From Proales similis (lineage: Eukaryota; Rotifera; Eurotatoria; Ploima; Proalidae): DNA of 64,000 nt. The position numbers and the translations under genes are program-made. This document shows, one piece after another, positions 34,201 through 46,200 of this stretch (within the stretch, counting starts at the first letter, position 1; each line of letters starts with the position of its first letter). The stretch spans positions 558,001-622,000 of the forward strand of contig JAGVRJ010000015.1 in the NCBI GenBank assembly GCA_019059635.1, written 5' to 3'. Below the pieces are notes generated by a model that made no database searches, was not told the origin of the DNA, and saw only the letters and a program-made list of their open reading frames with translations.

Positions 34201-37200
34201 CAAGGAAAAACCTGTATTCATCCTAGGGCAAATTATTTAATAGTCTGTCGATGGTTGTGTAGTGAGTTTCTTTAAATCAGTTAATTAGCTGACTAAAATG
34301 TTCCTTTTTTATTTCTTTTTGGGCTGACATAACTAGCAACCTGGTTGAGATATTTAAAAAACGTAGCAGCATTTGATTTAGACGGCTTATATAGCTCTGG
34401 AGCGAAATGGACGGTGACGGATTCATAGAGAAACTAACCAAATTCTATGGTTACAGCTATATAAACCCCGGCATGTGCTTTTTCGGCATATTCTGCAACT
34501 TAATAAACTTGAGCGTTTTGCTAAGCAAAGGCTTGAAGGAGTCACCCTACACCTATCTAACAGGCTTGGCGACATGCGATATTCTTACCCTGCTATTCAC
34601 CATCAGCACAAGCGTCACTCGAGGAGTCTGGATTAAATATTTCAGATCTTTTGAATTTATTCTGGTTAGACTTGAGCGGCTATTTTTCCTGCCCAGTGCA
34701 AATGTGTTCAGTGCCACTTCAATCTTTATCACCGTTGCACTGACTATAGAACGATACCTATTCATACGGTTTCCGATGCACGCTGCGTCTTACTGCACAG
34801 CTAGAAACGCTCGGATTATAATCACCATCCTTTTTATATGTATTGTCACATTCAGAACGCCAATGTATCTATTCTCGGATGCTATTCGTCTAGCAGTGAA
34901 TCAAACTCAATCGGACAACTACAGCAAATTAGATCCAGCTCAAGAATATCGTGTAGTAGTTGTTATGAAGTTCGAAGAATGGCACAAGTTCTATTTTACG
35001 CTCTCTTTCATTCTGTTCGAGATTATACCGTTTCTTGTGTTATCAATCTTAAACCTTAACCTGGTGATGATGGTGAGAAATTCAAATAAAGAGCTAGCTT
35101 TGCTGAGCGAGACTGGACGTGCGAGCTTATCACACGGCGATCAGTCTGAAGCGAACAAAAGATCACGGTCTAACTTTCGATTCGTTTCCTTTAAACGCCT
35201 GTCAACAAACCAGTACAGCGTGGCAAGCCAATTACGCACCGTCAGCTCCAGACGCAAGAGAGATCAGCTAAGGTTGACGCGAACTCTCATCGCCGTCGTG
35301 TGTCTTGTCTTGCTCAGTGAAATAAGTTCAATAGTGACCTACGACAAAGTTACTTATTTTCTAATTGGGCAACACCGTCCAAGCTACATGAAAAATGGTT
35401 ACAAATTTCAAGTGTTTCTCTCCAATCTTATCGTATTGTTTGTTCATTCGGTCAATTTTTTTCTCTATTGTGTTTTTAATACAAAATACCTGAACATTCT
35501 CAAGCAAAAATATAAGTTTTGCTTCGCAATGTTCAACCGTTAGCGTCCAAAATAAAGCCCATAATCTCTCGACATACTCTTATCGCCATAGATGCCTACT
35601 ACAAAGCTGATGGCGAAAAATTTTACTTACGATTGCTACTTTTCCTTGGCTCATGAGGATTCTAACCGTGAGCAAGAATGCAAACAGAAGCTTGTGTTTT
35701 TCGAAAAGACTACGACAGACGTTTGTGTATAAGTTGAATGTGAAATGCTCGTTGATATTTCTTATTCTGTCCTCGAGATTGTCTAATTGCAAAGAAATTT
35801 AAGCATTAATTGAATAAATATCATAAATTGAAGTTATGAAATTATTGAACTCGAAAATTTAGAAACCTGTTTTGGCTGCATGCTGAATACTGTTCAAGAA
35901 GATGAGCGTAAACCACTCTAATGAGTATTGATACATCGGGTCGATATTAGCGAGATCGCTCACACAAAAGAAAAGAATCTGGGTATTCTTGGCAACAGGA
36001 ACATACTCCTCACGAGTTGCATCGATATCCTTTTCTGTTTGCTCTGAAATCACAACTTTGGCCTAAGAAAATCAAAATTAGTTTTACTCCTGTTTTCGAA
36101 GGTTTTTAAAATCTAAAATAATAAATAGGAGACCTTGATTTCGTTTGATTTCACTTTGGAAGCTTCAAGCGCGTTGATAAGTTCAATATCGTCAACTGGA
36201 TTCTCCGACTTGCTGAGTCTTAGTAAAATTGTGTCCTCAAGCTCCTTAAGCTCATTCTTCATGATTGAGTTTGAAGTAATAAGCTGGCTTTTGGCTTCTT
36301 CAAGATCTGGACGCTCTTCAGCGACCACACAGCCCAGCATCTGATCTTCCAGTCCGCTATCATCATCTAGATTAGTTTCATTTCACAGAAAATTTCCTAA
36401 AATATCCCCATACCTTGGTGAAAGGGTGAAATTGATCAGCGTTACTTTCACAGATACTTCAGGAGTGTAATGGGGATTTGGTAGCTTTGTAGTGATATAA
36501 AACTTGAAGTCTTCGTGATAAGGGACGACAGCATCGCCCAGCTTTATCACGATGTTTCCAGATTGCTTGAAAGTCTAATGAAACAAAAATGACAATTCAA
36601 TCCTCTGACGACGCAAGACGATTAGCATTTCTGAAATGATTTACTTGTCTCAGTAAAACTGGCTCCAAAGCTGGATCTAGCTCGGTGCCAACGTTTTCTA
36701 ACAAACAAGGCTTTCCGAAACGAATCGCGTTTTCAAGACTTCTTAAGAAGTCGCGGTTTGATAGCTTGATCACGTCGATTCCGTTATCTTTTTCCTTAGT
36801 TATAGAGAAAAGAAATAGAGCAAGCTTAAATTGTAAACTTCATCTTTTTGGATGCTTACTAAGCTCTTGATCCATTTATTAGCTTGGCCTTGCGGGTCAA
36901 TAAACAAAGGCCAGCGTTGGGTATATTGAACTATAATGCCATTCTGAACGGACAAAGAATCTTTGGGCAAGCCAGCCAGCTGCCAATTTCTAATTTTCAC
37001 TTGCTCCCCGAGCGTTCTAACCACTTCAGGCGATTCACTATGAGGTATGTTATATTCTTTTAAGTGATCTATCCACTTTTTGGTCATTTCATCTCGATAT
37101 TGACCCTAAAGAAATGACGTTCTAAACGAAGAATACAATGAAAATTGTCTACTAAGGTTACCGTAAAAGGACCCAAGTAAGCAATGAAGCCAGAAGCAGC

Positions 37201-40200
37201 CAAAACATCTCCGATGACGTTCGAGATCGCATGATCCAATTCTTTGACGTTTTCAGCCCATCTAACTTTTTCATCTCCAAGACCAGACACAAGCTTTTTA
37301 AAGAATTTCTTATTTCAGATGTGAACTCAGACATTGACTGGTCTTAATTACCTTTCCAGCTCGTTCAAACCTTTCCTCGCATTCTTTCACCTTTATCTCC
37401 AAGTCTTCTTTTTTGCGCAGAGAATCGTCATATTTGGCTTGCAAAGTGGCCAATTTCTCTTCGACTTCCTTGAGGCGAGCTTTTGCACTGGCCAAAGCTT
37501 TCTGAGTTTCGCTCAGCTCCTCCATAGCTATTCGCTGGTTTTCCCGTTTTGGTGCAACACTTTTGTTCACTATGTTAAAATCGTACATAGCTCTGACCCA
37601 CTGGCAGATTGATTTGCAGGCTTTCGAAACCTGAGCGATGGCCTCAGGCTGAAATTTGTCACTTTTATAATATGGCTCGATTCTTGCAATCACAGTATCA
37701 GGAATATTTTCTTTGTCATATGCAAACAAGCTATCGAGAAATTTTCCTGGATCACTCAAGAGATTTCGAGCTGGCTCTGTATAGTCATCAACTTTAACTC
37801 CCGGCTTGTGAAAGATGTCAAGTTTGACTATAAATTCGAAAATAGAATCTGGCTTACTTTGTCTCCGGCTACTTTTTTGGGAGCAATCTGCTTCATGATG
37901 CAAACCGCCTCCAGTACCAGACGAACGCCGTCCGGTGGATTACGCATAGCCTTTACTTCAGTGACATCGTTCCTGTTGAGTGATTTCAAGCTTGCTAATG
38001 CATCATTCTAATCAATTATGATTTAGTCATTTTTCCAGCTTCTTATTTTGAAAATGTTCAGAATCTTACAAGCGCTGGCAAGGCTTCGTCCAAGTCTCGC
38101 TGGGCATCGTCTGCAATTTCTTTGGCTTTTTTCGCCTTTTTAATAGCCTCTTCTTCTTCGTTCTGGACTATAGTTCGTGTTTCAGCCGCTAATTTGGAGT
38201 CAACTTTAATTGTCTCCATAGTTGAAATTGTGTCTTTTACGGCCTCTTCGAGTAAAGGCTGCATTTCCTCGAGCTCACTTCTCAGTTTACTAACTTCTTT
38301 CTCAGTAGACAAGAGCTTAAGTCGCATCCAATTAGATAAGGTTATCTCAAAAACCGTTGTCTTTTAGAACATTACCTTGTCAAGACCGGTTTTCGTTCTC
38401 TTTTTGGCTTGGATAAGTTCATTTTTTTTCAGCCCGAAGATCTTAGAAAATATGCTGAGCAGCTCGAGATATGAAGTGGGTGTCACATAGTTCTGACGGC
38501 CTTGTTCTTCTTTGAAACGCTTTGATTCTTTCACCACCGTTTGATGCATTTGCTGGCAAATGTTCATGAGACCATCTATCACTTCATCCGACACTTCCAA
38601 ATCAGGCATTTCTTGCAAAAAGGTTTTGGCAACAGACTCAAGCGCATCTTTAGGCCATTCACTGAACCAATCAATTGTGCAGCAGTTGACTAGCGCAGGG
38701 AACTGACGCAGTCTGGCCCTAAATACCTCACCAATAGGACTCATGCAAATCACGGTATGGAGATTGCTTCTGACTCTCCTGGTGAAGGTCGAAAAAAGAT
38801 TGGTTTTTGTCGGCTGAAGACCGGCCTCTTGAACAGGGGCTTTCATTGCTGTGTAAATTTGGTCTAACTCGTCCATGGCATAAATGTTTGGCACGTCACC
38901 TGAGTTGAGGATATTGTTCAAGTCTTCCAAGAATGACTCGCTTTTAATCTTGAGACCAAAATAAGATTCGATTCATCAGATCTAAAGCTTAAATAAAAGA
39001 AATACCTGTGTGTCACTAAACAGAAAAACGGTCTGTGAGTTATTGAGACCAGCAGCAAGGAGGACTTTCTTTAAATCTTCTCTCCATTCTGCGACGCCAT
39101 AGTTTTTAGAGAGCTCAATTTGGAAGCAATCGTATTCGGCCCTTGATTACAATTCAAGCTTAACACCCAAAGATATATTAGCCAGCTTTTGAGCAACTTA
39201 CATATGAGTTGCCAAACGAGTCAGGGACTGACGGCCTGAGCCGCCTACTCCAAGAAGAAGAGCATTCCCAAACGGCTGCCTAATGATGCGGCTTATTCTA
39301 GCTACATGCCTCATTGCATCCATAAAAAGAACAAGCTTCATTTTTGCCATGTTAATCTGGTTGTAATCGTCCAAATAGTCTTGCATGACTTTTTTCATCT
39401 GTCCAAAGTCTTCAACTTCGGCGTATATCCGAGGATCGGAGTTGGGGATCATGAAATCAGCAAATATGACAGGCTCACGTGTAACGACTTGCTCAAACTT
39501 AAAGCTGAATACGCTTTGGATTTTTGATGACAGTAAGTTCTTGAACCAGTTTCGATCTTCGTCATTAATAAGTCTATCTTGGAATACACGGCAGCTCTCG
39601 TGGAACCACAGCTTGAGAAGCTGCTCAACAGACTATGATCATTCAGTAATTTGGCTTTTGTTAGAATAAGACTCGCAGTAAAGGCGGAATCAAAAATCAC
39701 CTTGATCGAATTCACGTCAGCCATTAGAATTCCCTGGAACGTTTTTGACAAGTCACGTAAATTGAAAGTATAATGACTTTTAGCTGGTGTCGGCAGCAAC
39801 TGCGAACTAATTGTTTGATAAACTGATATGCAGCTTTCGACAAGTTTTTCACTGTATTGAGAAATATTTTCATTTGGTCCTTATTAAACGGAAATTTTGT
39901 TAATTAGTGTGCTGTGTTGATAACTGAGCTTATTTCTTACTAATCCACCAGTTGAGGATTGAGCCGAAGATTTTTTTCATGCTCGTATCATCCATCTCAA
40001 CAAAACTTAGATGGTTAAAGTGTCGGGTTAATCGAGCAGTGACTGGATTGCGGCCACCGCCAGGAGGACCCATTGCGCAGCAAAAGTTGATATCGATCAG
40101 GTTGCGGAACTCTCCGACAGCCTTGCGATCATACCAGCCTTTGAAATCCATCCACTGTCTAATTAGCTCAATCGGTGGCTGTGCACCATAAACCTCTAGA

Positions 40201-43200
40201 GCGGGCATGTTTAGGTCATCAATGAAAAAGACAAAGACTTTGCCCAACGGAGGGCCGTATATTCCCTTGCGTCTAAAATTAACCATTATATAGTCGCTTA
40301 TTTGCTGACAGGAGAATCGTTACCTCTTATCGAGTTTAGAGTCAATTAGATCTTGAGTTTGATTAGCACTTGTCTTAGCCGAGAATGTAAGAAACTCTGG
40401 ACTAAATTCTTTAGGCATCGACCTAGAGAGCTTATCCGCTATTGTAAGTGTCTTGCCCGTGCCTGTGGGTCCAACAGTCAAAACGGTCTTATCATTTTTG
40501 AGCAAGAGCTCAATTAGAAAAGCGTTGCGAATATTGTCAATAGTGGGAACTATAATATCGGAAAATTTGGTATCACTGCTTAAAGAAAGTTCAGGTATAT
40601 TGGTCATCCAGTTTCGCCATTTTATCTTGAAAGGCTCAAGTTGATATAAAGTAGTAAGATGAGATGTTTGGTTTTCGCGTACCTTGAGTTCTTTCTTTTC
40701 GCCTTCCTCTTCTTCGAGTTCATCCGAGCAAAACAATCCACCGTCATCGATGGTGTAGTCATAAACCAGGCCCTGACCGGGAATGGGCAAGCTAAGTTTT
40801 TCTCCGCTCATTTTCTCTCTCAACCATTCACTGAACTTGCTGCGGCTTGCATGATCACAAGAGGCTCCGATCGACCAAATTAAGGAGAAAAAGAACCAAG
40901 GCTCTATGAGCTCTGGAAGCTTTTCGATGGCTTCTTCGCTTAGTGGCTTTTCGCTCTGTTAAAATAAACAAGCGATTAGATTAAGAAACCAAAGTAAAGG
41001 AAGCAGTGGATTAATTTAAGCATTTTGTGAATAAAACTAATTCTAAATTTTAAATGCTTTTAAAAAACTCTGAGCTATCAATAGAAAGCAAGATTCAAAA
41101 ACTAAGCGTTGGTGGATTAGTAAGCTATGCAAGCTAAGGCAGACGATTGAAGCATAAGGTACCCTGTTTATCTTATTTTTGGCGGATTTCTTTTTAAGCA
41201 AAATAAAGGAATTAGCTTTGAATGAAAATTTGATAAAAATAGCTGATGCTTGAAAATGGATTGAAAGCAAAACGGCCAAAACCCAACCTAATGCAGATCT
41301 TTAAATGATTGATGTTTCTCGCATCTACTTACATCTTTTGGACGATATGGAGCGATAAAACAATCTAAGAGCTTAAGGAAGCTAAATGTCAAGTTGCTGT
41401 CCATTGTAGGAATGATCTCTTTTCCATGCGATCGAATGAATTCAATCGAAGGCTAGAAAAAAAAATTTTATTTGAGTTTAAATATGCCAAAACGAGTTGA
41501 AGCTTACTTCCAGAAAAGCGTCAAAGAGCTTTTCAAGTCGTTCCCGATGCATAAATACGGCTTCAGGCAGCTTTCGAATCCAGCACTCCACAAACGGCTT
41601 CAGGCCAAGAATGCTTGGCTCCAAATAGACCATTCCACATCTGCTTACAGTTGCTGGACTTGCCACTGCTAAGTCAGCCACTTCAAACATCATAGTCATG
41701 GCCTATTTTTTAAATTTATAAAAAGACCTTTAAACCATCTAAACCTTTATTAAAGCTCAAATTACCTCGGTCATTTTGATTATTTCGCCGCTAGTAAGGC
41801 ACAGCTTTTTGTTGTCATCGAGAACTGTATTCATGTTCTCGATCCAGACAGCATCTACTGGACCGTCAAAAACATACCAACGCTTCTCATCGTTGTTGGC
41901 TTGTACTCCTTGCACCATCAAACTTGGTAATATTCCGTCAGTCCATTCATGCGTCATTAGATCGAACTCTCCATAAAGTTGTCCCATGGTTATAGATTTC
42001 GGGTTGAGAACATATGTATGAGTTATCTCGAATGGGCTTCCGGCCGGAGAGATCTGGCCGGCCAAGCTTGTCATAGCCGCTTTTAGGGTCTCATAACACT
42101 AGAACAATGCTTTTTACTCATAAGCTAAAAATAAAACATTGACTTTGCCTACCTTGGTTTTTCCTGACCCGGTCGGACCGACTAACATAAGACCATGACG
42201 GACAACAGTGGTCTCATAAAGCTGAATGCATTTGAGAATGAAATTATCAACGTCCTTAATGTCAAGTTTTTTGCAGCTCTGCCTGAGCGCTGACTCAAGT
42301 GCACCATAATCGATTGGTTCTTCTCTGTTTAAATACATATTGCCAATATGAAAAATTTCTTAACAAAAGGTAATGATTTACTTGATTTTTGGAAATAGAT
42401 CAGAAACGATTCCATTGAACAGTTTCAAATCTTCTTGAAGAAATTTGGGCACATTGACATCCCTTATTGCCCTAAGACAAATGAGCTCCTATTCATTTTT
42501 TAAATATTAAATATTATTGAAAGAAGGACCATTTGGAGTTGAGGAAATACCTCGTTCATGTCAGGATTTTGCCTCTTCAAGTTTCCTGCTGCAGAAATGA
42601 CTGATTTGACAGCTCTCATGCCGAAATCATAGTGATCCTTGAGCAGAATTCGTTAAAATTCGCTCACTGATTCGTTCTTTTATAAAAGTTAAGTACTTGC
42701 GAGCTAAGCTGCTCCGATGAAAGTTTGAACGTAGAAACAATTTTTTTGGCCAAAATTTTCGCGTCGGAGAAACCGAAAGAAAATAGCGATATCTCTGCTA
42801 TCAATGCGTAGTCGGGAACCATCATAGCAACAGGTCGGAAAAGAGCCTTTTTCAAAGCTAAAAATAAGGGCGGACCAAAGCGCTCAACTTAACTGACCTT
42901 GAGATTGTCTGGTAATTCTGTTCTTCCGGCATAGCCGGGATTCATCGTAATAAACACAGCGCATGATGGTCGAAGCGCGATTTCAACGCCTTCAAATAAG
43001 AACCTTTCAGCCTTTAAAAGAAAAAGTTAGCCAACATTTTTTCGTTATTTGAAGAACGTCAAGCCACAACAGAGAAGCTAAACAACAGCAAATTAACAGA
43101 AAATTATAATTTGAAGCTCAAGACTTAAAGAGACTTTGAATAGTACAAAGACATAAAATTCCCGATTAAGGAATAAAACAAATTTTTCAGTTAAAACAAG

Positions 43201-46200
43201 TGACAGGAAAAGGTTTAAAAGAGTATTACGCCTCCTCGTGCCTGTTAGCATGCAAATGATTCCATGCAGAGTTAGATAATGGTAAATGTTAAACTAACTC
43301 CGAATAAATTAATACAAACCCTTTGGGTGAGCGCTTGTTGAATCTGTTGAATTTGTTGCGCGACCACTGATAAGACTTCAATGTCGATTCGGTTGAACTC
43401 ATCAAAGCAAGCCCATGCCCCCGCGCTTGAAATAATCAATTCGTTCAAGTTATTATCATTTCAGTATAAGTGAAAACTATTAGGGAGTGAATGGAAACTC
43501 GTAATTATAAACTTGGGTTCAGATTTGAGCGTTTAAACGGAATTGAGTCTTTCAACTTTTAGAGCAGGCAGCATTTTAAGCTTCTGATCAAACAGCATCA
43601 CTGGGTTTACTTTAATTCTAAGTGAATTTAGAATGGTTTTTATCTGTTGGGCAATGGCTGAAAGAACTTCTATGCTTATCATATTGAACTCATCCAAACA
43701 TGCCCAAGCGCCTTGGCTTAACATCGATTAAGGTTTGGGTAGGAAATAATCGATTTATATCGATATCAGAGGCAGTTAATATTTCATTTCCTTAATCTGC
43801 TTACCTTGCCAAACCCTTGAAAAATTTGCCCATAGCCATAAAGTCAAGTTGATCTGAGCAGTTGAATACCACACATTGAATGGCCATGGCTTTGGCCAAG
43901 TCCTTAGTGGTCTCTGTTTTTCCAGTGCCGGCTGGACCAGCAGGCGCTCCACCGAATTTCAAATGAAGTGCCCCAGTCAAAGTTAAGTAGCAGCGGTCCG
44001 TCAGTGGAGTGATGACCAGGCGGGATGTATTGCCTAGATATTCGTATCCATACAGAAATTGTGCATTTACAGCTCGAATATAAAGGTTTTCATCCATCCA
44101 ATAATATCGCAACTGACTAATCCATTCGAAATCGTTTACGTCAGAGACCTTTTCGCTGAGCAAGTTTATAACAACGTCTCGAGCATGCACCTCAATAACA
44201 ATCAGAGCTGAAAGGGTCTGCCTTTCCTTTGCGCTAAGCTTGCCACGCACAAGTCCTCTCAAGTCGTCAAGCTCCTTGAGCTGTCTCTCGTGATATTCGG
44301 CAAGTTTCTTCTCTTCCAATGCCTTGCTCACGTGTTGAGTCCAATAAGTTTGGCAGCCAGCAATCACAACTTGTCCGGGCCATTTGAGCACCCATTTTGT
44401 GCGAGGAGTCTTTTTTAGATTAGCAAATAAAGAAGGTTCAAATATTAAAAAGCAATGTTTAACCCACTTGCTTGTAGTCCTCCAGAGAATCGCGTATAAC
44501 TAGACGAAGGCTCTCTCTCATCACCCTTTCAATTTCAAGCATCCATTCTTCAACATTTCCGGTTGGATAAATCTGCTCTCTGAATTCGACAGCTTCATTT
44601 TCGGCTGAGTACATGACCGATATGCGGAGGTCGTCCTCAAATTTAACCTAATCAAGTTAAATAAGAAGATTTTCATTTCTTTCTAATTCTTATCATGTAA
44701 ACCTTGTTGATGTTTTCGAAGCACTTTCGCAGATGAGGTTGAACTGCTTGAGGGTCTTTTGTTTGGGAGAGGATTTCGAGTAGCTCATCGTCAGACAAAA
44801 AGTAGAATCTAGGAAAAGAAGTCCTTTTGGTTTCAAGATACTCGCTGAGACCTTTTTGAACTTGTTCCAATAGCTTGTTGCATTCTTTGAGCTGATCGCG
44901 AAGTCTCGCATCCGGACACAGGCTAATAACCTTTGAAGAAAAAAGGATGACATTTTCTGTGAAAAAACTTGAAAATAGCTAGTGAATCAAGAAAATTTTC
45001 AAAGTTATATAGATCCGCGCGTCAATGAACTCAAGCTCAAATGGATTGTAATCATTATCTGTAAAGAAAAGAGAGACTGGGCAAAAGATAAAGATAACTA
45101 CGCGCTTAAAATTTAATCAGTGAATGCAAAAAGATAAAGCACGAATTGAAGCCAGTTCGAACTGGCGTGAGCATCAAATGAGCCTTGCTAAGATGATTAA
45201 CCAAGTCACGAGACTTTTTAAATATAACTAAAGAGTCGGCGGTAGTTAGTTTAGGTTTAAGACGAAATTCACATCTAAATCTACGCTTGGTAAATTTACA
45301 CGAGTTTTGAGCAAGGCCGAGAATAATAGAAGGCAAAGAGAATGAGTCAACAAGGAAAGCCTGAATCGATACCGATTGACGGCACTCGGCTTTTACTAGA
45401 GAATGCGACCGAAAAAGCAACAGATGAGATGATTCGGCTCTATATCCTATTGCTTTTGAACGGTGAACTCGATGAGACTTTCAAGTTAGAGGAGTTGAGA
45501 CGAAATAGACATCGAGTTCTAGTCAAGCTAAATCGGCCAATCAATTACGATTTGATAAACGACCGCCTTAAAAAGCTGCCAGACTTGCAAGGAAGTAAGA
45601 TTTCGATAAGCAAGGTGAGCGTGCCCGACACTATCCGAGTGAGTGAGCTGGCAAACAACTGCACCAAGGAAATGCTGAACCTATACTTTTCAAATTCCAA
45701 GATCAGCTCGGGTGGAGATATAGCCTCTATTAGCATGTTTTCATATGACAACAAAGCTTTAATCCAGTTCAGTGATTATAGAGTTGTCGAACAAGTATTG
45801 AGTCAAACACATTTAATCTGTGAGACGGCTATCAGACTAGAAAAGTATTGGGGTGCCATTGAGGACGAGTTCTTCATACAAGAAGAAGAAAAGGAGCGAG
45901 AGGAATATTTGAACGTCGGAAGCGAAAAGCGAGCCCTTGGTACAATCGGCAGATTGAAGTCAATCGCTCCAACTCTGGTCGCTGATGGCATCGATAGGAC
46001 CAAACTTGTCGTGAGCGGAATTCAAGAAAACGTAAATATTCAGCAGCTCGAATTCGCGATCGAGCTGATTACAAACAAAAGCGAAATAAATGAAATAAAT
46101 TGGAGCATGGAGTTCAAAGGAAAACTATTAATCGATTTCAAAAAAGAAGTGGACATTGATTCAATTCTGACGAATTTTAAAAACAATCAGCGAATAAGCA

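Noticed and set aside
43525-43610. Extension of dynein exon B beyond its GTAAAC donor, which remains open and contains [13 protein letters not shown], faintly like the next exon [12 protein letters not shown]
   Set aside because: Only three or four matching residues in a hydrophobic stretch. Ending the exon at 43611 gives exact length and phase agreement with exon A, so the extension is treated as intron.
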